Below, piece after piece: positions 17,805 through 26,060 of a stretch of 64,000 nucleotides of DNA (position 1 is the stretch's first letter; every line of letters begins with the position of its first letter). A program made the translations under genes and the position numbers. The notes beneath the pieces were generated by a model. The model did not search any database. It was not told the DNA's origin and worked only from the letters and a program-made list of their open reading frames with translations. This DNA comes from DAHUYF01 sp963789275 (GTDB taxonomy: Bacteria > Pseudomonadota > Alphaproteobacteria > ATCC43930 > CGMCC-115725), in the NCBI GenBank assembly GCA_963789275.1, contig CAWBKF010000010.1, forward strand, positions 62,001-126,000, given 5' to 3'.

Positions 17805-18718
17805 CCGGCGGCGCCCTCGTCGTCGGGCAGGGATCGATCGGCCAGCGTCATGCACGCCTGCTCGGCGAGCTCGGCGTCGCGGTGGCGGCGGTGAGCCGGC
17901 GCCGCGACGCGGCGCCGCGCTGCTACGGCTCGCTGGCACAGGCGCTGGCGCGCGAGGCTCCGGACTATGTCGTCATCGCCGACGAGACGGCGGCGCACCG
18001 CGCGACGCTGACGGCGCTCGCCGATTCCGGCTTCGCCGGCTCGGTGCTGGTGGAGAAGCCGCTCTTCGCCGCGCCGGCGCCGCTGCCGGCCAACCGCTTC
18101 GCCGGTCTCTATGTCGGCTACAATCTGCGCTTCCATCCCGTGCTGGCCGAGCTCAAACGGCTGCTCGCCGACGAGCCGGCGCTGTCGGCGCATGTCTATG
18201 TCGGTCAATACCTGCCGGAATGGCGGCCGGGACGCGACTACCGCGCCACCGCCTCGGCCTCGCGCGCGGCCGGCGGCGGCGCCTTGCGCGACCTCAGTCA
18301 CGAGCTCGACTATATGAGCTGGCTTTTCGGCCCGTGCCGGCAGGTCGCCGCGCTGGGCGGGCGCTCCGGCGCGCTCGATATCGACAGCGACGACGTCGCG
18401 GCGCTGCTGCTCGCCTTCGAGCGCTGCCCGGCGGCGACGGCGCAGCTCAACTATCTTGACCGCCCCGGCGCGCGCGAGGTCATCATCAACACGGCACGCC
18501 ATACGCTGCGCGCCGATCTCGTCCGCGGCAGCCTGCAGGTCAACGGCGAAGAGCGCCGCTTTCCGGTGGCGCGCGACGACACCTACCTGGCGGAGCATCG
18601 CTCAGTGCTGGGCAACCGGCGCGAGACGCTTTGCACCGCCGCGGAGGGCGCCGCGATCGTCGCGCTCATCGCCGCGGCCGAACAGGCTGTGGCGAACGGC
18701 GCCTGGGTCGCGCCGTGA
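17801..18718 (+). CDS. ptmF: PtmF-like Gfo/Idh/MocA oxidoreductase
   Basis: 305 residues. N-terminal Rossmann fold with the dinucleotide motif VVGQGSIGQRHARLLGELG (about 6-24). The family's EKP motif (VLVEKPLF, about 85) is present, with an alpha/beta substrate domain after it (GGGALRDLSHELDYMSWLFG, including the conserved catalytic-region His). Starts within ptmE (ATGA) and is followed by legF with a GTGA overlap. Order and overlap match the ptm genes of Campylobacter. It acts in supply of the legionaminic precursor; exact chemistry is not deducible from sequence. Confidence 0.82.
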   Translation: MTGGALVVGQGSIGQRHARLLGELGVAVAAVSRRRDAAPRCYGSLAQALAREAPDYVVIADETAAHRATLTALADSGFAGSVLVEKPLFAAPAPLPANRFAGLYVGYNLRFHPVLAELKRLLADEPALSAHVYVGQYLPEWRPGRDYRATASASRAAGGGALRDLSHELDYMSWLFGPCRQVAALGGRSGALDIDSDDVAALLLAFERCPAATAQLNYLDRPGAREVIINTARHTLRADLVRGSLQVNGEERRFPVARDDTYLAEHRSVLGNRRETLCTAAEGAAIVALIAAAEQAVANGAWVAP

Positions 18719-19431
18719 CCCGACTTTGCACCATCTGCGCGCGGGCCGGCTCCAAGGGCGTTCGCTCCAAGAACACGCGGCTCATCGCCGGTAAGCCGCT
18801 CATCGCCCATTCGCTCTATCAGGCGTGCGCCAGCGGCCTCTTCGACGCCATCGCCGTCAGCAGCGACAGCGAGCACATCCTGTCGATCGCGCGCAGCTAC
18901 GGCGCCGCCTGCCTGGTCAAACGGCCGGACGAGCTCGCCGGCGACGCCGCGCCGAAGCTCCCGGCGATCGGCCATTGCCTCGCAGAGGCGGAGCGTCAGC
19001 TCGGCGCGCATTTCGACGTGCTGGTCGACCTCGACGCCACCTCGCCGCTGCGCCTGCCCGAGGACATCGCCGCGGTGGTCGAGCTGCTGGAATGCGAGCC
19101 CGGCGCCAACGTCATTACCGGCGCGCCGGCGCGCCGCTCGCCCTATTTCAACCTGGTGGAGCGCCGCGCTGACGGCACGGTGACCTTGAGCAAGCCACCT
19201 GCCACGCCCGTGACGCGCCGCCAGGATGCGCCGGAATGCTTCGACATGAACGCTTCCATCTATGCCTGGTGGGCCGATGAGTTCCGCGCCGCGCCGGCGG
19301 TCTTCGCCGCCCGCACCCGGCTCTATGTGATGCCCGAGGAGCGTTCGCTCGACATCGATTCCGAGCTCGATTTCCGCCTCGTCGAATTCCTGCTGGAGAG
19401 CCGCGCGGCAAGCGTTGCGGCGGCGGAATGA
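18715..19431 (+). CDS. legF: CMP-legionaminic acid synthetase (NeuA/LegF family)
   Basis: 238 residues. The cytidylyltransferase signature near the N-terminus is CTICARAGSKGVRSKNTRLI, in which R and K bind CTP. Other family blocks: AVSSDSEHILSIA, RPDELAGDAAPKLPAI, and the metal-site segment LDATSPLR. It couples CMP to a sialic-acid-like nonulosonic acid, giving the donor used by flagellin transferases Maf or FlmG. Starts at GTG 18715, overlapping the ptmF stop. The neighbours argue for legionaminic rather than sialic acid. Confidence 0.88.
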   Translation: MTRLCTICARAGSKGVRSKNTRLIAGKPLIAHSLYQACASGLFDAIAVSSDSEHILSIARSYGAACLVKRPDELAGDAAPKLPAIGHCLAEAERQLGAHFDVLVDLDATSPLRLPEDIAAVVELLECEPGANVITGAPARRSPYFNLVERRADGTVTLSKPPATPVTRRQDAPECFDMNASIYAWWADEFRAAPAVFAARTRLYVMPEERSLDIDSELDFRLVEFLLESRAASVAAAE

Positions 19432-20249
19432 CCGCGATGGCGCAGACCTCCTACCGCGCTCTCTTCGATCTCGCGGGCAAGACGGCGGTGATCACCGGCG
19501 CCTGCGGCGTCCTGGGCCGCCGCTTTGCCGAGGGCTTCGCCGAGTTCGGCGCCGATCTCGCGCTCGTCGACCTCGACGAGGCGGCGGCCGGCGCGCTCGC
19601 CGCCGAGCTCACGCGGCGCCACAAGGCGAAGGCCGTCGGCATCGCCTGCGACGTCGCCGATCCCGCCGCGGTGAAGCGCCTGGCCGAGCGCGTCGACGGC
19701 GCGCAGATCCTGATGAACAACGCCGCCACCAAGGGCTCCGACCTCGATGCCTTCTTTGCGCCGATGGAGGAGTTCGACCTCGGCACCTGGCGCGAGATCA
19801 TGGCCGTCAATCTCGACGGCATGTTCCTGGTGGCGCAGGCGATCGGCGGGCGCATGGCCGAGCGCGGCGGCGGCAGCATCATTCAGACCGCCTCGATCTA
19901 CGGCCTGCTCGCCCCCGACCCGCGCATCTATGAGGGCTCGGAATATAACGGCCGCGCCATCAATACGCCGGCGGTCTATACCGCGTCCAAGGCCGGGGTC
20001 ATCGGCCTCACCCGCCATCTCGCGACCCACTGGGCGCCGCGCGGCGTGCGCGTCAACACCCTGACCCCGGGCGGTGTCGCCAGCGGCCAGAACAGCGAGT
20101 TCAACCGCCGCTACGCCGCCCGCATCCCGCTCGGCCGCATGGCCGAGGCCGATGACATGGTCGGCGCCGCACTGTTCCTGGCTTCCGACGCCTCGCGCTA
20201 TGTCACCGGCCAGAACATCGCCGTCGATGGCGGGTTGAGCGCCTGGTAG
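19428..20249 (+). CDS. ptmA: PtmA-like short-chain dehydrogenase
   Basis: 273 residues with the classical SDR features: cofactor site TGACGVLGRRFAEGFAEFG, NNAA (about 92), catalytic Ser in IIQTASIYG, YTASK (Tyr and Lys) at about 185, and the terminal VDGGLSAW. Overlaps legF by ATGA and ends the ptmE-ptmF-legF-ptmA operon. PtmA-type SDRs accompany legionaminic acid genes in Campylobacter; the substrate is inferred. The IS1182-family element starts 18 bp after its stop, without damaging it. Confidence 0.84.
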   Translation: MTAMAQTSYRALFDLAGKTAVITGACGVLGRRFAEGFAEFGADLALVDLDEAAAGALAAELTRRHKAKAVGIACDVADPAAVKRLAERVDGAQILMNNAATKGSDLDAFFAPMEEFDLGTWREIMAVNLDGMFLVAQAIGGRMAERGGGSIIQTASIYGLLAPDPRIYEGSEYNGRAINTPAVYTASKAGVIGLTRHLATHWAPRGVRVNTLTPGGVASGQNSEFNRRYAARIPLGRMAEADDMVGAALFLASDASRYVTGQNIAVDGGLSAW

Positions 20250-20266
20250 CCCAGCGAGGCTCCTAG

Positions 20267-20282
20267 GAGCCTGTCCGAGTAA
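20267..20282 (+). repeat. IS left terminal inverted repeat
   Basis: GAGCCTGTCCGAGTAA, adjacent to the CTAG target copy at 20263-20266. It pairs with 21685-21700 at 15 of 16 positions. Confidence 0.9.
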
Positions 20283-20328
20283 GCGCAATTTTCTCGACGT
20301 TGGGTCTGGGCTGTGATTCGCTCTTGGT

Positions 20329-21624
20329 ATGAGCAAGAGTTTTCGACCGTGGAAGGTGGACGAGGCGTGGCTGTTGCCGGCGTCGATCCATGACTTTGTT
20401 CCGCCCGGCCATCCGGCTCACTTGGTCCGCGACATCGTGCGCGAAGAGCTCGACTTGTCAGCGATCTTGTCGGGGTACGAGGAGCTGCGAGGTTATCCGC
20501 CCTATCACCCCATGATGATGACGGCGCTGCTGTTCTATGCTTACAGCCGCGGCGTCTATTCCTCGCGGCAGATCGCGCGGGGTTGCGAGGAGCGACTGGA
20601 CTTCCAGGCGGTGACGGCGCTCAACCGTCCCGACTTCCGGACGATCAGCGACTTCCGCAAGCGGCACTTGGTGGCGCTGGCCGATCTGTTCGTCCAGGTG
20701 CTGGAGCTGTGCCAGCGCGCTGGGTTGGTCGCGCTTGGCCATGTCGCACTCGATGGGACGAAGGTGCAGGCGAACGCCTCCAAGCACAAGGCGATGAGCT
20801 ATAGCCGAATGCAGGAGGCGCAGGACAAGCTTGCCGCGGAAGTGGCGGGGTGGCTGGAGCGCGCGCAAGCGGCCGACGCCGCGGAAGACACCGAACAAGG
20901 CCCTGATCGGCGGGGCGACGAGCCCCCCGATTGGATGAAGAATAAGCAGCGGCGCCTGGAGCGCATCCGTGCCGCCAAGGCCGAGTTGGAAGCCGAGGCG
21001 AAGGCCGCGGCCGAGGCCAAGCCTGAGCCGCGCTATCGGGGCGGGCGCAAGCCCAAGCATCCACCTGGCACGCCCAAGCCCAGCGCGCAGCGCAACTTCA
21101 CCGATCCCGAGAGCCGGATCATGAAGGGCAAAGACGGCTTCATCCAAGCCTATAACGCGCAGATTGCCGTCGATCAGCGCCGCCAGATCATCCTAGCTCA
21201 CCGCCTGACCAACAATGCGGCCGATCAGGACGGCTTGGTGCCCCTGGTTGACGCCATTGAAGCCTATGCCGGTTGCAAGCCCGCCGAAGTCTCCGGCGAT
21301 GCCGGCTTCTGCTCCGAAGCCAACTTGGCCGCGCTCGCCGCCCGCCAGATACCCAGCTATATCGCCACCGGCCGCGCCAAGCACCCGGAGAGGGGCGAGG
21401 AGCAACGTCGCGGGCCACTGGTCGCTGCCATGCGCCGCAAACTCAAGATCGCCGGCCGCCGCAGCCGATACCGGCTACGCAAGCAGATCGTCGAACCGGT
21501 CTTCGGCCAGATCAAGCAGGCACGAGGCTTTCGACGCTTCCTGTTCCGCGGCATCGACAAGATCGCTCACGAATGGGCGCTCATCTGCATCGCCCATAAC
21601 CTTGCAAAGCTGATCACCGCATGA
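20329..21624 (+). CDS. IS1182-family DDE transposase
   Basis: 431 residues, intact. N-terminal helical part (SKSFRPWKVDEAWLLPASIH, then YHPMMMTALLFYAY and YSSRQIARGCEERLDF) followed by the DDE core: ALDGTKVQANASKHK, DPESRIMKGKDGFIQAYNAQ, SGDAGFCSEANL, and the C-terminal VEPVFGQIKQARGFRRFLFRG with the last acidic residue. A charged Lys/Glu coiled region occupies about 160-240. The starting ATG lies 62 bp inside the left inverted repeat. Codon use is slightly less GC-extreme than in neighbours, as expected of a mobile gene. Confidence 0.95.
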   Translation: MSKSFRPWKVDEAWLLPASIHDFVPPGHPAHLVRDIVREELDLSAILSGYEELRGYPPYHPMMMTALLFYAYSRGVYSSRQIARGCEERLDFQAVTALNRPDFRTISDFRKRHLVALADLFVQVLELCQRAGLVALGHVALDGTKVQANASKHKAMSYSRMQEAQDKLAAEVAGWLERAQAADAAEDTEQGPDRRGDEPPDWMKNKQRRLERIRAAKAELEAEAKAAAEAKPEPRYRGGRKPKHPPGTPKPSAQRNFTDPESRIMKGKDGFIQAYNAQIAVDQRRQIILAHRLTNNAADQDGLVPLVDAIEAYAGCKPAEVSGDAGFCSEANLAALAARQIPSYIATGRAKHPERGEEQRRGPLVAAMRRKLKIAGRRSRYRLRKQIVEPVFGQIKQARGFRRFLFRGIDKIAHEWALICIAHNLAKLITA

Positions 21625-21684
21625 GGCGCTCGAGACCTCTTCGCCACAGCCGCCTATGCCGAAATGACCGCCCACGGATCGACA

Positions 21685-21700
21685 TTACTCGGACGGGCTC
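21685..21700 (-). repeat. IS right terminal inverted repeat
   Basis: TTACTCGGACGGGCTC read on plus; the reverse complement matches the left end except one base. CTAG follows at 21701. Confidence 0.9.
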
Positions 21701-22342
21701 CTAGCGCCGGCGCTCCTGGCGGATATCCTTCGAATAGACGACCATTCCGTCCGCCACGTCGCGCAGGATGATCGCGCCGGCGCCGATGATCGAGAAGCTG
21801 CCGATGACCACCCCCTGGATCAGCACCGCCCCGGCGCCGACATGCGATCCGGCGCCGACGACGACGTCGCCGCACAGCACAGCCCCCGGCGCAATATGAC
21901 AATGCTCGCCGACGCGGCAGTCATGATCAACGGCGGCGCGCGTGTTGATGATGGCATCGGCGCCGATACGCACGCCCGGCTGGATCATTGCCCCGGCCAT
22001 GATCTGGCAGCCCTCGCCCAACACCACCCCTGCCCGCGCGACGCTCGCCGCCGGGTGCCGCACCCGGACGAAGCTGTAGCCCGCCGCGCCGAGTCGCTCG
22101 AAGACGCTGCGCCGGTGCGGCTCGCCGACGCCGCCAATGCCGTTGGCGAGTTGGTACTCCTCGGGCTTGTAGTCGGCGAGCGTCTCGTCGCCGCCGAGCC
22201 AGGGCACGCCGTCGGGCAAGGTCGCTGCGACGCTGGGATGCGGGTCGATGACGCCGGCCACTTCGGCGCCGGCGGCGAGCAACGCCTCGATCACCACCCG
22301 GCCATGGCCACCGCCGCCGATCACCAGGATGGGCGGGTTCAT
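21701..22342 (-). CDS. neuD: NeuD/PglD-type sugar O- or N-acetyltransferase
   Basis: 213 residues. N-terminal PglD/NeuD Rossmann-like domain (ILVIGGGGHGRVVIEALLAA) followed by a left-handed beta helix of hexapeptide repeats (VVLGEGCQIMAGAMIQPGV, then IINTRAAVDHDCRVGEHCHI with the catalytic His, GAVLCGDVVVGAGSHVGAGA). In this cluster it is the best candidate for the LegH step, N-acetylation of the 4-amino sugar, or alternatively a NeuD-type O-acetylase. Overlaps legI by ATGA. Its TAG stop is completed by the CTAG target duplication of the adjacent IS. Confidence 0.82.
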   Translation of the reverse strand: MNPPILVIGGGGHGRVVIEALLAAGAEVAGVIDPHPSVAATLPDGVPWLGGDETLADYKPEEYQLANGIGGVGEPHRRSVFERLGAAGYSFVRVRHPAASVARAGVVLGEGCQIMAGAMIQPGVRIGADAIINTRAAVDHDCRVGEHCHIAPGAVLCGDVVVGAGSHVGAGAVLIQGVVIGSFSIIGAGAIILRDVADGMVVYSKDIRQERRR

Positions 22343-23421
22343 AGCTCGATCGGCTCGTCGGCCGCGTAATCGCGCTCGGCGATCCGCCCCAGCGCTTCCC
22401 AGTAACGCATCGCACTCACCCCGCTTTCGGCTCGTTTGCAGTCCAGCGTCTCGGCCGTGAAGGTCTCGCCGCGGCGGATCGCGCGCGCCGCCACCAGGCC
22501 CTTGCGCGCCACCGCCCGCATCGCATCCTCGCCCTGCGCCGGCGCCTTGAGCGCGCTGCCGAGCGCCGCCTCGACGGTGCGGATCGCCGCCACCATCTGC
22601 TGCAGCTCCGCCGGCTCGAGCGAGGCCTTGTGGTCGGGCCCCGGCAGCGTCCGGTCGAGCGTGAAATGTTTCTCGATCACCGCCGCGCCGCGTGCCGCGG
22701 CGGCGATGGCGACGGCGCTGCCGAGCGTATGGTCGGAATAGCCCGCCGGTAATCCAAAAGCATCGCGCAATGTCCCCATGGCGCGCAGATTGACCGAGGC
22801 CGCGGGCGCAGGATACCGGCTGGTGCAGTGGAGGAGCGTCACGCGCTCGCCAAGCGCCTGCTGCCCGGCGGTGCTGCCATAGGCCGCGGCGAACGCCGCC
22901 GCGCCGGCCGGGTGCTGCCGCCCGGCGGTCATGCCGAAGGCGAGCACCCCCAGCGCCGTCTCGACCTCGCCCAGCGTGCTCATGCCGGTCGAGAGGATGA
23001 TCGCCGCGCCGCTGCGCGCGGCGGCAAGCAGCAGCGGTCCGTTGGTCAGGTCGCCCGACGAGATCTTGAGGCGGCGCAACCCGTGGCGCTCGGTCAGCAG
23101 CGCCACGCTCGGCAGGTCGAAGGGCGTCGACAGGAACTCGATGCCGCGCGTGCGGCAATAGGCGATGAGATCGGCATGCGCGGCCTCGTCGAGCTCGAGG
23201 CGCTGCAGCATCGCGTGCTGGCTTTCCGCTGCCGCTCCGGCTTGCTTTTGATACTCGGCCTTGCCCACCGAGCGGGTGGCGATGCGGTCGGCGCGGAACG
23301 ACTGGAACTTGACGATATCGGCGCCCGCCGCCAGGGCGGCGTCGACCAGCGCCCGCGCCTGCGCCGGCGAGCCGTCGTGATTGACCCCGGCCTCGGCGAT
23401 GATGAGGACACGATCGCTCAT
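22339..23421 (-). CDS. legI: Legionaminic acid synthase (NeuB/LegI family)
   Basis: 360 residues. TIM-barrel NeuB domain (IIAEAGVNHDGSPAQARALV; FQSFRADRIAT; FLSTPFDLPSVALL; KISSGDLTNGPLL; ILSTGMSTLGEVE; GYSDHTLGSAVA; EKHFTLDRTLPGPDHKASLE) and a C-terminal antifreeze-like SAF domain (from about 305: AVARKGLVAARAIRRGETFTAETLDCKR). It condenses phosphoenolpyruvate with a 6-carbon N-acyl sugar to give the 9-carbon acid. It is followed by neuD and preceded directly by the legG remnant. Leg versus Neu specificity is inferred from legB and legC. Confidence 0.9.
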   Translation of the reverse strand: MSDRVLIIAEAGVNHDGSPAQARALVDAALAAGADIVKFQSFRADRIATRSVGKAEYQKQAGAAAESQHAMLQRLELDEAAHADLIAYCRTRGIEFLSTPFDLPSVALLTERHGLRRLKISSGDLTNGPLLLAAARSGAAIILSTGMSTLGEVETALGVLAFGMTAGRQHPAGAAAFAAAYGSTAGQQALGERVTLLHCTSRYPAPAASVNLRAMGTLRDAFGLPAGYSDHTLGSAVAIAAAARGAAVIEKHFTLDRTLPGPDHKASLEPAELQQMVAAIRTVEAALGSALKAPAQGEDAMRAVARKGLVAARAIRRGETFTAETLDCKRAESGVSAMRYWEALGRIAERDYAADEPIEL

Positions 23422-23422
23422 G

Positions 23423-23600
23423 TCAGGCCGCTCCGGGACGGTCGACGAAGCGCTTCCTCGTCAGGGCACGAAAATCGCCGATCCCGGCGAGGATCTCGAC
23501 GATGCGGCGTGCGCTGTCGCCGGCGCCGTAGCGATTGGCGACGGCGGGCTTGCCGCGCCGCAGCGCCTCGGCGATGGCAGCGGCGATGGCACCGCGCTCG
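23423..23600 (-). pseudogene. legG: C-terminal remnant of legG (hydrolysing UDP/GDP-sugar 2-epimerase)
   Basis: Between legC and legI, about 58 codons in one minus-strand frame read GAIAAAIAEALRRGKPAVAN, then RYGAGDSARRIVEILAG and the tail LTRKRFVDRP (stop 23423). This is the conserved end of NeuC/LegG-type 2-epimerases (Asn-x-Tyr-Gly-x-Gly, then K-x-F-x-D). The other 320 or so residues are absent: legC ends at 23623. No start codon with a ribosome site opens a sensible protein here. The spacing of the remnant's stop to legI is that of an operon, so the deletion removed the gene's 5' part. Confidence 0.72.
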
Positions 23601-23622
23601 GGTGGACAGGCGCGCCATGGGC

Positions 23623-24822
23623 TCAGGCCTCGCGCTCGGGCGCGAGCCCGGCGCCGCTCGGCAGGTTGACCAGCCGCCGCTCGAGGCTCTCCGCCACGGG
23701 CAGCTCCATGCGCGGGCAATCGCGGAACATCGGCAGGTGATGCATCAGGGTCCAGGCCGGGCGGCAGGCCAGCCCCTCCTCATTGCAGCGCTGCAGCAGG
23801 CGCTCGCGCTCGCCGGCATGCGGCTCGTCGACCAGCAGCGCGTTGAGCCAGTAATTGCTGCGGGCGTAGGCCGGCTCGGCGACGAAGGCCACGCCGGGCA
23901 CGCCGGCCAGCGCGCGGCGGTAGCGCTCGGCGAGCGCCCGCTTGGCGGCGAGGAAGGTCGGCAGCTGCTCGAGCTGCGCGCAGCCCAGCGCGGCGTTGAG
24001 GTTGGGCATGCGGTAGTTGAACCCCACGCGGTCGTGCACGAAGGCCCAGGGATGCGCCAGCTTCGCCGTGGTAGTGAGATGCCGGGCCGCCTGAGCCAGC
24101 CGCTCGTCATCGGTAGCGATGGCGCCGCCGCCGCCGGTAGTGACGATCTTGTTGCCGTTGAAGCTGAAAGCGGCAAGCCGCGACCAGCAGCCGGTCGGCT
24201 TGCCCTTGTAGCGGCTGCCGAGCGATTCCGTCGCGTCCTCGATCACCGGCAAGCCCCACGCCGCGGCGAGATCCAGCAGCGGCTCCATATCGACAGGATG
24301 GCCGAAAGTATGCATCGGCACGATCGCGCCGATGCGCCGGCCGCTGCGCCGGTTGACGACATCGCCGCCCCGCCGCTCGGCGATGTCGCGCAGATAAGCG
24401 GCGAGCCGCTCGGGGTCGAGGCCGAGGGTGGCGGGGTCGGCGTCGACGAAATGCGGCGACGCGCCGCAATAGCTGATGGCATTGGCGGTGGCGACGAAGG
24501 TGAGCGCCGGCGCCAGCACCTCGTCGCCGGGCCCGATGCCGGCGAGCAGCAGGGCCACATGCAGCGCCGCCGTGCCACTGGTGACCGCCACCGCATGCGC
24601 GGTGCCCGCCGCCTCCGCCATCTGCTGCTCGAAGCGGGTGACGAAACCGCCGACCGAGGAGACGAAGGTGCTGTCGAGGCATTCCTTGACGTAATCCCAC
24701 TCCTTGCCGGCAAAGCGCGGCTGGTGCAAAGGCGCGCGGGCGACCCCCGCGGGCAGCGCCTGGCGCAGCGCCGCGATGGTGCGCTCGACCTCGAAGCTCG
24801 GCTTGAGTTTCGCCTGGGACAT
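23623..24822 (-). CDS. legC: LegC-like PLP aminotransferase
   Basis: 399 residues from ATG 24822, which overlaps the legB stop (ATGA); a longer in-frame extension would intrude into legB. DegT/DnrJ/EryC1 fold: VAVTSGTAALHVALLLAGIG near the N-terminus, ATANAISYCGASPHFVDADP, VIEDATESLGSRYKG, and the PLP lysine in FSFNGNKIVTTGGGG. It aminates C4 of the 4-keto-6-deoxy sugar made by LegB. Its C-terminus (about residue 380 onward) abuts the truncated legG, with the junction right after the stop. Confidence 0.9.
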   Translation of the reverse strand: MSQAKLKPSFEVERTIAALRQALPAGVARAPLHQPRFAGKEWDYVKECLDSTFVSSVGGFVTRFEQQMAEAAGTAHAVAVTSGTAALHVALLLAGIGPGDEVLAPALTFVATANAISYCGASPHFVDADPATLGLDPERLAAYLRDIAERRGGDVVNRRSGRRIGAIVPMHTFGHPVDMEPLLDLAAAWGLPVIEDATESLGSRYKGKPTGCWSRLAAFSFNGNKIVTTGGGGAIATDDERLAQAARHLTTTAKLAHPWAFVHDRVGFNYRMPNLNAALGCAQLEQLPTFLAAKRALAERYRRALAGVPGVAFVAEPAYARSNYWLNALLVDEPHAGERERLLQRCNEEGLACRPAWTLMHHLPMFRDCPRMELPVAESLERRLVNLPSGAGLAPEREA

Positions 24823-25841
24823 CAGCGGTTGTAGGCCATGCTCTTGTAGAGGCCGAGATTGGCGGGGTCGCGAAACCAGTCGATGGTCTCGCCGAGACCG
24901 CGGCGCAGCCCTTCGAGACCGGCATAGCGCGGCCGCCAATCGAGCAGCCGGGCCGCCTTGGCGTTGTCCGACAACAGCCGCTCGACCTCGCTCTTGTCGG
25001 GACGCAGCCGGGCGCCGTCCCGCTCGACCACCAACTTCACGCCGGCGATCTCGGCGATCTCGCGCGCGAGGTCGCCGATCGATATCTCGAAGCCGCTGCC
25101 GAGGTTGATCGTCTGGCCGAGCACCTGCTCCGCCGGCGCCGCGAGCCCAGCGAGGAGCCCTTGCGCCGTGTCGCGCACGAAGGAGAGATCGCGCGTCGGA
25201 TGCAGCGCGCCCAGCCGCACCGGCCCGGCGCCGGCGAGAAGCTGGGTGATGATCGTCGGGATCACCGCGCGCGCCGATTGGCGCGGTCCATAGGTATTGA
25301 ACGGTCGGATGACCGTCACCGGGGTCGCGAAACTATCATGGAAGGCAAGCGCCATCTGGTCGGCGCCGATCTTGGTCGCGGCATAGGGCGATTGCGCCTT
25401 GAGCGGATGCCGTTCGTCGATCGGCACCGACTGCGCCGTGCCATAGACCTCGCTGGTCGAGGTCTGGACGAAGCGCTCGACGCCGAGGTCGCGCGCCGCC
25501 AGCAGCAGGTTGAGCGTGCCCTTGATGTTGGTGTCGACATAGGCTTCAGGCGCGTCGTAGGAGAAGGGGATGGCGATCAGCGCCGCCAGATGCAGAACTC
25601 CGCCGCAGCCCTTCACCGCGCGGCGGACGCAGTCGCCGTCGCGGATGTCGCCCGCCACCACTTCGATAGCGCCGCGGGCGGCGTCGGGCAGGCGGTCGAG
25701 CCAGCCCCAGGAATTGAACGAGTTGTACATGACCAGGGCACGTACCCGCGCTCCTTGCGAGAGAAGCTCCTCCACCACATGCGACCCGATGAAGCCGTCG
25801 GCGCCAGTGACCAGGATCGGGCTCTTGCTCAGCGATCTCAT
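24822..25841 (-). CDS. legB: LegB-like NAD-dependent nucleotide-sugar 4,6-dehydratase
   Basis: 339 residues, extended SDR fold. Cofactor motif VTGADGFIGSHVVEELLSQG at about 10-29; catalytic TSTSEVYG at about 125-132 and YAATK (Tyr, Lys) at about 153; the tail FRDPANLGLYKSMAYNR is characteristic of LegB. It is the first gene of the minus-strand arm legB-legC-legG'-legI-neuD. LegB removes water from the nucleotide-activated N-acetylglucosamine, the committed step toward legionaminic acid. ATG 25841 is chosen as the residue before the conserved SKSPILVTG block. Confidence 0.91.
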   Translation of the reverse strand: MRSLSKSPILVTGADGFIGSHVVEELLSQGARVRALVMYNSFNSWGWLDRLPDAARGAIEVVAGDIRDGDCVRRAVKGCGGVLHLAALIAIPFSYDAPEAYVDTNIKGTLNLLLAARDLGVERFVQTSTSEVYGTAQSVPIDERHPLKAQSPYAATKIGADQMALAFHDSFATPVTVIRPFNTYGPRQSARAVIPTIITQLLAGAGPVRLGALHPTRDLSFVRDTAQGLLAGLAAPAEQVLGQTINLGSGFEISIGDLAREIAEIAGVKLVVERDGARLRPDKSEVERLLSDNAKAARLLDWRPRYAGLEGLRRGLGETIDWFRDPANLGLYKSMAYNR

Positions 25842-26060
25842 GCGCGTCCTGCCAATGCCGCCTCAGGAGTAGCAGAGGCTTGGCAAATAAACCCTTAACG
25901 GCGCGGGAATACTGGTGGAAAAGCCCGCGTTTGGGGCGGAGAAACGGCTTTTGGGCGCTCTCGATCTTTACCGCTCTTTTACCTCGGTAAACTAGCCTGA
26001 AAGCGTGAAAAACCAGCTGCGGGGCGACAAAGGCTCCGCAGCCGCTTGGAGGCTACGACG
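25842..26060. other. Divergent intergenic region legB / disrupted Q/S/T-rich gene
   Basis: 219 bp. Contains TTTACC-N5-TTTACC-TC-GGTAAA near 25968-25991, a direct repeat plus dyad of unknown meaning, and a GC-rich hairpin (GCTGCGG at about 26016 pairing with CCGCAGC at about 26037) just before the TGGAGG ribosome site of the next gene. No clear sigma-54 or CtrA consensus. Confidence 0.4.

Larger units (their letters stand above)
20267..21700 (+). mobile_element. Complete IS1182-family insertion sequence
   Basis: 1434 bp with 16-bp terminal inverted repeats (20267-20282 and 21685-21700; GAGCCTGTCCGAGTAA on the left, one mismatch on the right) and a flanking 4-bp target duplication CTAG (20263-20266 and 21701-21704). 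It carries one intact transposase gene. The element sits between the convergent ptmA and neuD genes; the right-hand CTAG supplies the last bases of the neuD stop codon, so both neighbours are whole. Good ends suggest a recent insertion. Confidence 0.93.

Noticed and set aside
16698..25841. Sialic (neuraminic) acid pathway
   Set aside because: NeuB-, NeuD- and NeuA-type genes occur, but LegB dehydratase, LegC aminotransferase and PtmE indicate a 6-deoxy diamino sugar of legionaminic type.
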